Numbered from the stretch's first letter, positions 1 to 8,804 are shown. The stretch: DNA of 64,000 nucleotides from an uncultured Bacilli bacterium (GCA_934101425.1 CAKOQQ010000002.1:1-64000), one strand, 5' to 3'. Numbers and translations: made by a program. The notes: generated by a model not told the origin, from the letters alone.

Positions 1-30
1 CATCATTTTTTTAAATTCATTTTTCTTCAT
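1..30 (-). CDS. Start of a CDS running off the left edge (partial)
   Basis: Read on the minus strand, an ATG at 28-30 opens a frame beginning MKKNEFKKMM that runs off the window. A good ribosome binding site (GGAG, six bases upstream of the ATG) precedes it. It follows the GNAT gene by about 48 bases and may belong to the same transcript. Only ten codons are visible, so no function can be given. Confidence 0.45.
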   Translation of the reverse strand, partial: MKKNEFKKMM

Positions 31-78
31 TATTTTCTCCAATTTTCTATTTTTAACAAACTATAAAATTGTAATTTA

Positions 79-822
79 TTATTTAATTAACTTTTTAAAT
101 GAATTAGCATTTAATATCGTATTAGATATAAATTTCCCTTTATAGAAATTAGCCCAGTTATTGAAAATACAAGGTGCATTCTTTGCTTTTTCTAACGAAT
201 CTATTTTTATAAAATTAATTTTTATATTATTTTCATTTGCATATTCAGTTAATTCATTTACTTCATATTCTACATAAGGACATTCGTTGCTATAATAAAT
301 AGTAAAATCTTGATTATCTATTTTCATAGTTCTTGCATTATCATTGAATCTAGGAGTTTCACTATCATCAAATTGTAATGCTAATAGTTCATAATCTCCA
401 ATAGTATCTACAACTTTAAATCCATAATATTCAAAAAATTTCTTTTCTCCAATAAAAGGTTTCCTCTTTTTAGAAACTAGAGTACATATACCACTTTTAC
501 CTTTTTCTTTTGAATCGTTTATTGCATATTCTATTAATTCTTTTCCAATTCCTTTGCCTTTAAAACTCCCTGCTACCCATAAGCAATAAATATATTCATA
601 ATTTTTACCACTAATAGGAACCCATGCTGTTTCTATTGGCTCATATTCAATAAATATTTTTCCTCTTGCATTTAATTTTCTAAAAACATGACCATCTTTT
701 AATTTGCTTTTTATCCATTCCTTTTTACTATCAACACCGGCTTGATGTTTTTTATCTCCTATTGCACAACATATATGCTCCTCATCAATGTTTTCTAATG
801 TCAAATTTATATATTCGTTCAT
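79..822 (-). CDS. GNAT acetyltransferase with C-terminal YoaP domain
   Basis: This 247-residue protein has an N-terminal GNAT acyl-CoA-binding fold. The signature V-x-G-S-F-K-G-K-G-I-G-K lies near residues 83-94, where acetyl-CoA pyrophosphate would bind. The C-terminal ~70 residues match the YoaP-like domain found in Bacillus YoaP, with the thioredoxin-like stretch SNECPYVEYEVNEL. The acetyl acceptor is unknown. The ATG is preceded by GGGAGG at a normal distance, and a TGG-TATAAT extended -10 lies about 50 bases upstream. I am confident of the family, not of the substrate. Confidence 0.85.
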   Translation of the reverse strand: MNEYINLTLENIDEEHICCAIGDKKHQAGVDSKKEWIKSKLKDGHVFRKLNARGKIFIEYEPIETAWVPISGKNYEYIYCLWVAGSFKGKGIGKELIEYAINDSKEKGKSGICTLVSKKRKPFIGEKKFFEYYGFKVVDTIGDYELLALQFDDSETPRFNDNARTMKIDNQDFTIYYSNECPYVEYEVNELTEYANENNIKINFIKIDSLEKAKNAPCIFNNWANFYKGKFISNTILNANSFKKLIK

Positions 823-872
823 TTATTTAATCCTCCCTACAAATTACTATTTATCTGTCATTTCCATATATA

Positions 873-881
873 ATTATACCA
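873..881 (-). promoter_or_regulatory. Extended -10 promoter for the GNAT/YoaP gene
   Basis: The minus strand reads TGGTATAAT, an extended -10, about 50 bases before the GNAT start codon. No convincing -35 is visible at 17 bases, as is common for extended -10 promoters. Confidence 0.5.
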
Positions 882-1062
882 TCATTTTGGTAAATTTTAT
901 TGCTAAATTAAAACATCCAAGATTCATCCAACATTTCTAGTATATATCCAACATTTGGAAGTAAAATAGAACCTTGCAAACCCTTTAATTAAAAGGGATA
1001 AATCGAAAGTATGGTAGAATTCTTTCATATTTTTAACTCAATTTTGCAAGTGCAAAATAAGA

Positions 1063-1120
1063 AATGATAGCACTATAAATCCTTTATTTATAAAATGTAA
1101 ATTAGTATAGTGCTATCATT
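1063..1120. repeat. 15-bp perfect inverted repeat
   Basis: AATGATAGCACTATA at 1063-1077 is matched by its exact reverse complement at 1106-1120, with a 28-base AT-rich spacer. A weaker outer pair (GGGATAAA near 997 and TTTATCCC near 1123) flanks it. There is no T-tract, so it is not an ordinary terminator. It could be the end of a small mobile element or a long RNA hairpin. Confidence 0.6.
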
Positions 1121-1188
1121 CCCTTTATCCCGCTTAATAATTATTATCATTTTTTTAAATTTTGGTAGTTTCATGGTATACTTGTATC

Positions 1189-1303
1189 AATTAGTAGTTT
1201 ATTACTACCTATAGTTTAGTTAATTAAAGGTTGTCCGACTTCAACCTTTATGACTCCAATTGAAATCAACTTACGGACTTAAAAGTTCGTAAGTTTTTAT
1301 TTT
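1189..1303 (+). ncRNA. Candidate structured small RNA ending in a terminator
   Basis: A TGG-TATACT extended -10 at 1174-1182 is followed by three hairpins. These are GTAGTTTATTACTAC, an 8-bp stem AAAGGTTG/CAACCTTT (1226-1249), and a strong terminator with an 11-bp stem (about 1270-1293) followed by TTTTTATTTT. No ORF lies inside. The terminator region, starting at the 21 bases 1254-1274, is nearly the same as the one after tRNA-Gly at 34503. It could also be a decayed tRNA gene, since its length and the CTCCA before the terminator fit that idea. Confidence 0.35.
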
Positions 1304-1561
1304 ATATAAATACTATAAAAAAGAGAGAAAATTTAAAAAAATATTTGAAATTATATTTAATTTCAAATATTTGATAACATTTATTTTGCTGATATGGACG
1401 GGTTTAAACTTGATTAAAGATGTTTTAGGCCTCTTTTTTTGCTGTTTTAAACTTTGATACATATAAATATTATCCCTAAAATAAATCACTTAAATAGTAG
1501 GCAAAAATGGCTATTTTCGAATATTAAAAAAGATGTGATACACACCTTTACATGTTTTCGT

Positions 1562-1648
1562 CTATGGGGCGAATAACTCTTTTATGTCTATACCTAAAAT
1601 CTTTGCTAAATGGTAAAGACTACCTACATAAATGTAGGTATAAAGCTA
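1562..1648 (-). pseudogene. C-terminal remnant of an XRE-type HTH regulator
   Basis: The minus-strand frame ending at TAG 1562-1564 reads ...SLYHLAKILGIDIKELFAP, a typical ending of an XRE/Cro-type helix-turn-helix domain. The frame is closed upstream within about 30 codons and has no start codon or ribosome binding site, so only the tail of the gene survives. A palindrome ACCTACAT-AA-ATGTAGGT lies at 1622-1639. Confidence 0.5.
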
Positions 1649-1657
1649 TAATATGAT

Positions 1658-1894
1658 TTATTCATTATTATCTTTAATATCAATAACTTTATAATCTAAC
1701 TTAGTAATTACTTTTTTAATATCATCATTATTAATAATCTTTGTAGAATATATAGTTGCTGTTTTATCTTTTAAGTTTACTTTTACTTTAGATACTCCAT
1801 TCAATTCTAATAATGATTTTTCTACTTTCATTTGACAATGAGAACACATCATTCCTTCAATAGTAATTACTTTTTTTATTTTTTTATCAAACAT
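1658..1894 (-). CDS. copZ: Copper chaperone, HMA domain (CopZ-like)
   Basis: This 78-residue protein is a single heavy-metal-associated domain with the metal motif GMMCSHC at residues 14-20 (usual form GMxCxxC). CopZ proteins carry Cu(I) in the cytosol and pass it to a CopA ATPase. The gene starts three bases after the copA stop, and the AAGGA at the end of copA serves as its ribosome binding site, so the two form one operon. No CsoR or CopY regulator gene lies beside them. Confidence 0.85.
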   Translation of the reverse strand: MFDKKIKKVITIEGMMCSHCQMKVEKSLLELNGVSKVKVNLKDKTATIYSTKIINNDDIKKVITKLDYKVIDIKDNNE

Positions 1895-1897
1895 ATA

Positions 1898-4084
1898 TTA
1901 TTTTTCCTTCCATCTTTTAAGGCTTAATACATTTACTATAACAGTAAAACTTGATAATGTCATTGCTAGTCCCGCTAACATAGGATTCATAGAAATATTA
2001 ATACTTTCTAATAGTCCACATGCTATGGGAATCATACAGGTATTATAGAAAAATGCCCAAAATAAATTGCTTTTTATATTACTTAATGTTTTTTTACTTA
2101 TATTAAATAAATTATATATTGCATTTAAATCATTAGATATTAAAATAACATCAGCTGAATCTGCTGCTATATCAATAGCTGAATTTAAACTAACGCCTAT
2201 ATCAGTAATTGACAAACTTGGAGCATCATTTATACCGTCTCCAACCATCATTACTTTTAATCCTTTATTTTTTAATTCTTTTATTTTATTTGATTTATCT
2301 AAAGGTGATACATTTGCTATAACTTCATTAATACCAATACTTTTAGCAATTATATTAGCTGTTATTTCATTATCCCCTGTAAGCATAATAACTCTTTTAT
2401 TTATATGTTTTAATTTATCTACAACTTCTTTTGCATTATCCCTAATAATATCTTTTACTCCAATAAGAGCTATAACTTTCTTATCTTCTATAACATATAC
2501 AATGCTATTACCATCTAAAGATAATTCTTTTTCTTCTTCTACTATATTATTAGTTATTTTAAACTTATCAAATATTTTATTATTCCCTATTAAGTATTTT
2601 TTATTATTAATAGTTCCTTTTAATCCAATACCAGATATATTTTTAAATTCACTAACTTCTAATTTCTCTAAATTATTATTAAAAGCACTTGCTATTGGAT
2701 GAGTAGATTTACTTTCTAATGATGATACTATTTTTAATAAATCTTTATCTTTATAATTAGACTTATTTATTATTTTTGATATTCTTAAATTACCATTAGT
2801 TAATGTGCCAGTTTTATCAAAAACTACAACATCAATTTTATTAGCATTTTCAAGTATTTCAGATTTCTTTACTAATATTCCATTTTTAGCACATAATCCT
2901 TCGCTTACTACAATAGCAAGTGGAGTTGCAAGACCAAGTGCACAAGGACATGCACAAACAAGTACTGTTACAAAATAAATAATTGAAGAATTAAAACTAA
3001 AACCTAATATTAAATGTATAATAAAGGTTATTACTGCTAAAAATATAACAATCGGTACAAATACTCCACTTACTTTATCTGCAATTCTAGCAATTGGTGC
3101 TTTAGTATTTGAAGCTTCCACTACTAATCTTACTATTTCTGATATAACCGAATCTTTACCTATATTTTCTGCTTTATATAAAACTTCACCATCTAAGTTT
3201 ATAGCTCCTGCTACTACTTTATCATTTATATTTTTTTTTACCGGAGATGACTCTCCACTTATAAATGATTCATCAACGTGTGCACTTCCCTTAACAATAA
3301 ATCCATCAACAGCAAATCTATTTCCTGGTTTAACAATTAAAATATCTTCTTTTTTTACTTCATCAATAGATACTTCTTTTTCTTTATTATTAGTAAATAA
3401 TGTAGCTTTATTAGGAGTTATAGTAACTAATCCTTTTATAGCATCTTTAGTTTTTTCTTTACTAATACTATCTATATATCTGCCAAACTTAATTAAATAA
3501 AGAATAATAGATACACTTTCAAAATATAGGTTTTCTACATATTCATTATGATCTTTTAAAATCATAATCATATTAAATGTACTAAATAGAAAACTCGAAA
3601 TAACGCCTAATGTAACTAATGTATCCATATTTGGTGATTTATATTTAATATTCTTAATACCACTTATAATAACATCTCTACCAAAATATATAAAATATAA
3701 ACTAAATAAAAATAGACATACAGAATAATTAATCGGATGATTTACCATATGTAAAAAAGGTATTACAGGTAAATTAAGCATATGTGCCATAGAAATATAT
3801 AAAACTAATAATGCAAGAACTCCATTAATAATAAAATAAACATTTTTATTATTAGTAGTATCATCTTTTTCATTATATATTCCTAATGATTTAAAGCCAG
3901 CTTCACTTACAAATTTATTTAAATCATCTATAGTAATATCTTCTTCATAACTTATACTAGCTGATGACATAACTAAATTAACTAAAGCATCATCTATCCC
4001 TTTTTGCTTTAATAAATATTTTTCTAAGCTTGATGAGCAAGCACTACAAGTCATACCCTCTATTTTTAAAATTACTTTTTTCAT
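1898..4084 (-). CDS. copA: Copper-exporting P1B-type ATPase
   Basis: This 728-residue membrane ATPase is predicted to pump Cu(I) out of the cell. One N-terminal HMA domain (GMTCSAC, residues 10-16) is followed by membrane helices, the phosphatase motif SGES, the ion-binding CPC in helix 6 (ACPCALGLATP), the phosphorylation site DKTGTLT, the HP locus STHPIASA and the hinge GDGINDAPSL. The length fits a CopA with a single HMA domain. Its own ATG has only a weak GAAAGA ahead of it. A three-codon mini-ORF (M-K-E-stop, 4081-4092) with a good GGAG overlaps the start and may couple translation. copZ follows directly. Confidence 0.93.
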   Translation of the reverse strand: MKKVILKIEGMTCSACSSSLEKYLLKQKGIDDALVNLVMSSASISYEEDITIDDLNKFVSEAGFKSLGIYNEKDDTTNNKNVYFIINGVLALLVLYISMAHMLNLPVIPFLHMVNHPINYSVCLFLFSLYFIYFGRDVIISGIKNIKYKSPNMDTLVTLGVISSFLFSTFNMIMILKDHNEYVENLYFESVSIILYLIKFGRYIDSISKEKTKDAIKGLVTITPNKATLFTNNKEKEVSIDEVKKEDILIVKPGNRFAVDGFIVKGSAHVDESFISGESSPVKKNINDKVVAGAINLDGEVLYKAENIGKDSVISEIVRLVVEASNTKAPIARIADKVSGVFVPIVIFLAVITFIIHLILGFSFNSSIIYFVTVLVCACPCALGLATPLAIVVSEGLCAKNGILVKKSEILENANKIDVVVFDKTGTLTNGNLRISKIINKSNYKDKDLLKIVSSLESKSTHPIASAFNNNLEKLEVSEFKNISGIGLKGTINNKKYLIGNNKIFDKFKITNNIVEEEKELSLDGNSIVYVIEDKKVIALIGVKDIIRDNAKEVVDKLKHINKRVIMLTGDNEITANIIAKSIGINEVIANVSPLDKSNKIKELKNKGLKVMMVGDGINDAPSLSITDIGVSLNSAIDIAADSADVILISNDLNAIYNLFNISKKTLSNIKSNLFWAFFYNTCMIPIACGLLESINISMNPMLAGLAMTLSSFTVIVNVLSLKRWKEK

Positions 4085-4146
4085 TCTTTCATTAATACTC
4101 CGTTTTATAACTTTTTGATATTATTTGTAACAATTAACTAACCAAT

Positions 4147-4749
4147 TTATAGTTTATCATTACTATTCTTTTCATCTTTATGATATTTCATCCATATTCT
4201 TATTTTAGATATTAAATTTAATATAATTATAGTAGATATAATAAAGAAACAAAATATCAGTTTAATATATTCAAATGCAATAAGGTTTGTTAGAGATGCA
4301 AGTATTAGCATAATATTAACAGTAAGAAGTGTTATACATATTTTACGACTTTCATTAATTTTTTCATTATCTATATTTAATGATAATAAATAGTTTATTA
4401 TTCCCATAAATAAGGATACTACAAGAAAAGATAAACTAAATAATACTTGTCCAAAAGCAAGCAAATCATCTGATGAGTGAATTAGTACTTTTACTGGTAT
4501 AAAATATATTACTGATGTAAATAAGGAGAATAATATTCCAATGTAACTTACTACCCTATACCTTTTATTATCAATTGTTGTTAGAGATAATTTTAAAGGA
4601 AAACTTACTAGTATAAGTTGAAAAGATGCAGCTAATATATATATCATTGTTTTATTATTAGTATTTATAATAGATAATAAAGTTAAAGCTATCATTCCTA
4701 TAAAAAATGTAAAATTAATCTTAATTAAACTCTCTATTACTTTTTTCAT
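4147..4749 (-). CDS. Six-helix membrane protein of unknown function
   Basis: I do not recognise this 200-residue protein. It has about six hydrophobic helices, a basic C-terminal tail and no enzymatic motif. I place the start at ATG 4749, where AGGTGATGTT gives a ribosome binding site. Longer upstream in-frame starts run across the promoter of the opposite gene. It is transcribed away from the acyltransferase/glycosyltransferase pair and shares an 84-base intergenic region with it. A role in the membrane is all that can be inferred. Confidence 0.7.
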   Translation of the reverse strand: MKKVIESLIKINFTFFIGMIALTLLSIINTNNKTMIYILAASFQLILVSFPLKLSLTTIDNKRYRVVSYIGILFSLFTSVIYFIPVKVLIHSSDDLLAFGQVLFSLSFLVVSLFMGIINYLLSLNIDNEKINESRKICITLLTVNIMLILASLTNLIAFEYIKLIFCFFIISTIIILNLISKIRIWMKYHKDEKNSNDKL

Positions 4750-4788
4750 AACATCACCTACAATAATTTTAACATATTTATATATATT

Positions 4789-4817
4789 TTGACACAAAAA
4801 TAATAAAATAGTATAAT
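4789..4817 (+). promoter_or_regulatory. Consensus sigma-A promoter for the glycolipid pair
   Basis: TTGACA at 4789-4794, a 17-base spacer and TATAAT at 4812-4817 make a perfect match to the vegetative consensus. The expected transcription start is near 4824, leaving a leader of only about ten bases with AAGGTGAT as ribosome binding site. Confidence 0.85.
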
Positions 4818-4833
4818 GCTTTAAGGTGATATA

Positions 4834-5562
4834 ATGAATTACGACTACAATAATCTTAAAGAAGACGAGCATGTATTTCATATGTGGGAAGTAATGAATT
4901 TTAATATAACAGATAAATATAAATTTATTAAAAGGAATTTTATATTTAATTTAATATCAAACATAATATTTATACCTATTGGTATACTTTTATATATAAT
5001 AAATAAAGTCTTATTTGGTTTTGAAGTAATAGATAAAAGAAAAATAATTAGAGACAGTGGTTTTGTATCTGTATCTAATCATATTCATCCTATGGATTGT
5101 ACTATGATTGGTCTTATATATTATCCTAAAAGAGTTTATTACCCTACTATAGAAAGAAATTTTAAAATACCTTTTATAAGGCATTTAATTAGATTATTAT
5201 ATGCCTTTCCTATACCTCAAAATAAAAAGTATAAAGATAATTTTTATAAAGATATAAATAATGTTTTAAATAATAACAAAATTATTCAAATGTATCCAGA
5301 GGGATCAATGTGGCCATACTATGAAAATGTAAGACATTTTAAAATGGGGGCATTTAAAATGGCCGTAGATGCTAATAAACCAATACAACCTATAAAATTT
5401 TTATTTGAAGAAAATAATGGTATATATAGTTTATATAAAAAGAAGAAATGTATCGTAGCTAAAGTATTAGATCCTATATATCCTAATAATAATTTAGAAT
5501 ATTCTCTTAGAATAGAAGATTTAAAAGAAAGATGTTATAAAATAATTAAGGAGGCCAAATAA
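4834..5562 (+). CDS. PlsC-like 1-acylglycerol-phosphate acyltransferase
   Basis: This is a 242-residue membrane-associated acyltransferase. The catalytic HxxxxD motif is seen as SNHIHPMD (about residues 82-89), and the substrate-binding block as MYPEGSMW (about residues 154-161). One hydrophobic segment (about residues 35-60) would anchor it. PlsC-type enzymes transfer a fatty acid to lysophosphatidate. The divergent sequence leaves the exact acceptor open. The stop overlaps the next start as TAATG, so it is translationally coupled to the glycosyltransferase, which suggests a joint role in membrane glycolipid synthesis. Confidence 0.8.
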   Translation: MNYDYNNLKEDEHVFHMWEVMNFNITDKYKFIKRNFIFNLISNIIFIPIGILLYIINKVLFGFEVIDKRKIIRDSGFVSVSNHIHPMDCTMIGLIYYPKRVYYPTIERNFKIPFIRHLIRLLYAFPIPQNKKYKDNFYKDINNVLNNNKIIQMYPEGSMWPYYENVRHFKMGAFKMAVDANKPIQPIKFLFEENNGIYSLYKKKKCIVAKVLDPIYPNNNLEYSLRIEDLKERCYKIIKEAK

Positions 5563-6653
5563 TGAAAGTACTTATATTATCTTGTAGTACAGGTGGTGGA
5601 CATAATTCTTGTGCAAGGTATATTAAAGAAGAACTTGATAATAATAATATAGAATCAGTTTTTATGGATTTCTATGATATAGTTAATAAAAAAGCTAAGA
5701 AAGTTGCTGAAAACATATACTTAAAAACATTAAATGGTGAAGGAAAATATTTTCGCATGTTCTATAAATTAGGTGAAATTTATAGTAATACTAAAATTAA
5801 AAGTCCTGTATATTTAGTTAATAAATTCCATAAGAAAAAATTATATGAATATATAAAAGATAATAATTTTGATTTAGTTATTACTACTCACTTATTTCCT
5901 TCATTAACTCTTACTGCAATAAATAAGAATAAAGAAAAAGTTAAATTTATAACTATTGCTACTGATTATGAACCATGTCCTTTTCTAGAAGAAAGTAAAC
6001 CTAATTATTTAATTATGCAAAAAGATTTAGAAGAAAGATTTATTAAAAAAGGTTTTGATAAAGATATATTAGTAAACACAGGAATACCTATTTCTTCTAG
6101 ATTTATATGTGACGCTAAAAATATAAGAGATAAATTTAATATTAAAGAAGAAAAATTAATACTTATTATGTTAGGTAGTATGGGATTTGGTAATATAAAT
6201 AGTATTATTGATGATATATCAAAGATAAATAATATTAAAATAATTATTGTATGTGGTAGTAATAAAAAATTATACAATGAATTATCTAAAATGAACAATG
6301 ATAAGCTTATAATATTAGGATTTGTAAATAATATTAATGATTTAATATATTCAGCAGATATAGTTATGTCTAAACCAGGTGGACTATCATCTACAGAAAT
6401 TACAAGTCTTAGGAAACCATTACTTCATATATTTCCTATTCCAGGAATTGAAACATATAATACTAATTTCTTTTTAAATCATAAAATGAGTTTAAAATGT
6501 GAAAATAAAGAAGAAATAATTAGTAATTTAAATAAACTTATAAATGATAATGATTTACAAAAAGAAATGATTAAAAATCAAGAAAAATATATAAATAAAT
6601 ATTCTGGAGCTGATTTAGTTAAACTTATAAAAGAAAAAATGTCTAATGATTAG
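5562..6653 (+). CDS. Glycolipid glycosyltransferase (MGDG synthase/UgtP-like, GT28)
   Basis: This 363-residue enzyme has two Rossmann-like halves. The N-terminal CSTGGGHN loop (residues 8-15) is typical of the MGDG-synthase family. A C-terminal GT28 domain carries GSMGFGN and the nucleotide-sugar site SKPGGLSSTE (about residues 268-277). Relatives such as Bacillus UgtP add glucose to diacylglycerol, making the glycolipid that also anchors lipoteichoic acid. An LtaS-like enzyme lies about 8 kb away. Which sugar is used cannot be read from the sequence. Confidence 0.85.
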   Translation: MKVLILSCSTGGGHNSCARYIKEELDNNNIESVFMDFYDIVNKKAKKVAENIYLKTLNGEGKYFRMFYKLGEIYSNTKIKSPVYLVNKFHKKKLYEYIKDNNFDLVITTHLFPSLTLTAINKNKEKVKFITIATDYEPCPFLEESKPNYLIMQKDLEERFIKKGFDKDILVNTGIPISSRFICDAKNIRDKFNIKEEKLILIMLGSMGFGNINSIIDDISKINNIKIIIVCGSNKKLYNELSKMNNDKLIILGFVNNINDLIYSADIVMSKPGGLSSTEITSLRKPLLHIFPIPGIETYNTNFFLNHKMSLKCENKEEIISNLNKLINDNDLQKEMIKNQEKYINKYSGADLVKLIKEKMSND

Positions 6654-6666
6654 ACATTTTTATTTT
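6637..6666. terminator. Bidirectional terminator
   Basis: AAATGTCTAA-TGA-TTAGACATTT followed by TTATTTT overlaps the glycosyltransferase stop. It also lies at the end of the convergent minus-strand InlB-repeat gene. Confidence 0.8.
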
Positions 6667-7697
6667 ATTTTACAACTAATTTTAGTAGTTTTCTTACAAA
6701 TATCATTTTCTTTTGTATAACCACTAGGGCATGTTTTAGTTTTTATAATATCAGTAAGTGGTTCACACCATTCATATGCTCCACCAGCTTCTTCTTCTGT
6801 ATATCTATAATGTGAACTACTTTTGCATTTATAACTATTTATTGTAGGGTCATATGTTGCCTCATATCTTTCACCAACACACTTTCCCCCATATTCATGG
6901 TAACCACTAGGGCATCCAACACTATCTACTATAGATGTAATTTCTACTTTATTACATGTTTTAACATCACTATTTCTTACACAATCACTAGGACATTCAT
7001 AATAGCCTTCTAATACTAATGTAATAGTAACATCTTTATCTATGATAGTATCTTCATCTACCATATCATCAACCATTTTAAAACCTTTAAATATGTATCC
7101 CTCTATTACATTAATATTTGGTAGTATTAATTTACTACCTTTTTTCATAGTAACTTTATATTCTTTATCATTTATGATATATGTTACAGTTACTACTTCT
7201 TCACTATCTTTAATCCAAATAACTTTTATATCAGTATCAGTATCTATTTTATCATCAGTAAGTATTTTACCATCCACTAAATATCCACCAAATATGTATC
7301 CTTTACGGTCCTTTAGTCTTGGTTTTACAATACTACTATTCTTTTCTAAAACAACATTTATTTTAGTATTATCATCAATTATGTAAGTTACATTTATGGT
7401 TTCAGATTCTTTACTAATCCATCTAGCAGTTAAAGTAATGTTTTTAGTGACTTCTATGTTATCAGTAACTAATAAGCCTTCTTCATCAGTAAATCCACCA
7501 AATATATACCCTTCTTTTTCTACTTTAGTTGGTATATCTACTTTAGTATTTTTAGTAACTTTTACACTATCAATTTTAGTTCCACCATTAGTATCAAATG
7601 TAACAGTATACTTTTTCTCACATCCTTTTAATAGTAATAATAATATGATACTTATTACTACTATTAAAGATATTATAATAATATTTTTCTTTTTCAT
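6660..7697 (-). CDS. Membrane-anchored InlB-repeat protein with Cys-rich tail
   Basis: An N-terminal helix (MKKKNIIIISLIVV onward) ends in LLKGC, which could be a lipobox or simply a membrane anchor. About three Listeria-Bacteroides (InlB B) repeats follow. They are recognised by tensed TVTFDTNGG, GYIFGGF and ITLTARW blocks, and are extracellular adhesin-type modules. The last ~110 residues are Cys-rich with CPSGY repeats, probably disulfide-bonded outside the cell. I chose ATG 7697, four bases after the upstream stop. A TTG 14 codons earlier would overlap that gene. Function: surface-exposed, ligand unknown. Confidence 0.75.
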   Translation of the reverse strand: MKKKNIIIISLIVVISIILLLLLKGCEKKYTVTFDTNGGTKIDSVKVTKNTKVDIPTKVEKEGYIFGGFTDEEGLLVTDNIEVTKNITLTARWISKESETINVTYIIDDNTKINVVLEKNSSIVKPRLKDRKGYIFGGYLVDGKILTDDKIDTDTDIKVIWIKDSEEVVTVTYIINDKEYKVTMKKGSKLILPNINVIEGYIFKGFKMVDDMVDEDTIIDKDVTITLVLEGYYECPSDCVRNSDVKTCNKVEITSIVDSVGCPSGYHEYGGKCVGERYEATYDPTINSYKCKSSSHYRYTEEEAGGAYEWCEPLTDIIKTKTCPSGYTKENDICKKTTKISCKIK

Positions 7698-7701
7698 AAT
7701 A

Positions 7702-8556
7702 TTACGCAACTTTATGCTTTTCTTCCTTTCTATATTCAATTTCTACTCCTAATATATTAGCTAATTCATTTACTTTAGATTCTATAGTAGGATTCTTTTC
7801 TTTAAAATAAACTATTTTAATAGGTCTAGTATATTTTTTATCAAGACCTATTTCTGCATAAAATGGTTCTATTTCATTACCACTAGGATTTATAACATTA
7901 AATGGTGTCTTAGTTAATGTCATTTGATAATTATTAGTATAAGTTTGAATTGTTGAATTTATTGGTATATCACTATTTCTTACAGTAAATGCACTTCTTT
8001 TATTTTGGTATATATTATTATAAGCTACACCCTCTAATTGTGCATCTATTTCGCAAGCACCTAAAAATGCATCATAATTAAAGTCATAAATAATACCAAA
8101 GCTGCAATTATCTACACCAAATAATTTCATATCACCAGTAAGTAAACAATTAGAAATAGATCTATAATCTTGATTTAATGCAACATCAGATAAATATTTT
8201 ATATCATCAGAATCTCTACACATATGAATAACAGAAATATTTCCCATTTCTATTTCTCTTTTCCAAATTTGATATACTATTTTTTTATATTCATATTCTA
8301 GAGCAAATATACTATTTAAAGTATCAACTTCTATTTTATTTAGAGTTATTTCTTTCTTTTTAAAATCGACTCTTCTTTTTAATTTAGCTAGTTTAGCTTC
8401 TAATAATTCTATATCTTCTTTAGACCGCTTTATTACTTCTTTAGGTAAATATGCATAATTTTCTAAAGAATCAAGGCCTAAAATTATATTATATATAATA
8501 GACATTATAGTATTATAGTCAAGCATACTATAATGATTTTCAACTAATCTTTCCAT
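7702..8556 (-). CDS. Hypothetical protein with central coiled coil
   Basis: I do not recognise this protein of about 284 residues. It has no signal peptide or membrane helix. Residues ~45-85 are charged and likely form a coiled coil (KEDIELLEAKLAKLKRR). The C-terminal half is mixed alpha/beta. GGAG lies seven bases before ATG 8556, which I prefer to the ATG two codons earlier. It overlaps the DUF1653 gene upstream by 17 bases and ends four bases before the InlB-repeat gene, so all three are probably co-transcribed. A link to a surface-protein system is inference only. Confidence 0.6.
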   Translation of the reverse strand: MERLVENHYSMLDYNTIMSIIYNIILGLDSLENYAYLPKEVIKRSKEDIELLEAKLAKLKRRVDFKKKEITLNKIEVDTLNSIFALEYEYKKIVYQIWKREIEMGNISVIHMCRDSDDIKYLSDVALNQDYRSISNCLLTGDMKLFGVDNCSFGIIYDFNYDAFLGACEIDAQLEGVAYNNIYQNKRSAFTVRNSDIPINSTIQTYTNNYQMTLTKTPFNVINPSGNEIEPFYAEIGLDKKYTRPIKIVYFKEKNPTIESKVNELANILGVEIEYRKEEKHKVA

Positions 8557-8782
8557 CTTCATACTCCGTAAATCTATAATAAGTAGTTACATCAGGATAC
8601 TTTAAATGATCAACCTTACTATTAAACATATTATATTCTCTAGCCCATACTTTTTTATCTTTTAAAGATTCATAAATAACATATCTTTTATTTTCTTCTT
8701 CTGTATCATTGGCAATTAAAAGTACTTTATATAAATTACCTTTAAAATGCCTATATATAGTACCTACCTTTATCTCTCTCAC
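8540..8782 (-). CDS. DUF1653 family protein
   Basis: This 80-residue protein matches the small DUF1653 family. It has the opening GTIYRHFKGNLYKVLLIA, a middle VIYESLKDKKVWARE and an MF-x6-H turn. DUF1653 proteins are cytosolic and of unknown biochemical function. The start is GTG 8782 with GGTGATA ahead of it, and a TGATATAAT extended -10 lies just upstream. It overlaps the following gene. Confidence 0.75.
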   Translation of the reverse strand: MREIKVGTIYRHFKGNLYKVLLIANDTEEENKRYVIYESLKDKKVWAREYNMFNSKVDHLKYPDVTTYYRFTEYEDGKIS

Positions 8783-8804
8783 TCTATCACCAATTACATT
8801 ATAT

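Larger units (their letters stand above)
823..1657. other. Gene-poor 835-base stretch with palindromes and gene remnants
   Basis: No intact gene is visible between the GNAT gene and copZ. The stretch holds two copies of ATCCAACATTT near 917 and 947, and a perfect palindrome ATTTTGCA-AG-TGCAAAAT at 1041-1058. It also has a 15-base inverted repeat (1063-1077 with 1106-1120), a set of hairpins ending in a terminator (about 1190-1300), and the tail of an XRE-type regulator (1562-1648). It reads as a decayed accessory region. Confidence 0.6.

Noticed and set aside
2067..2702. A 211-codon plus-strand frame inside copA
   Set aside because: It lies wholly antisense to conserved copA motifs and its composition is typical of antisense AT-rich frames.
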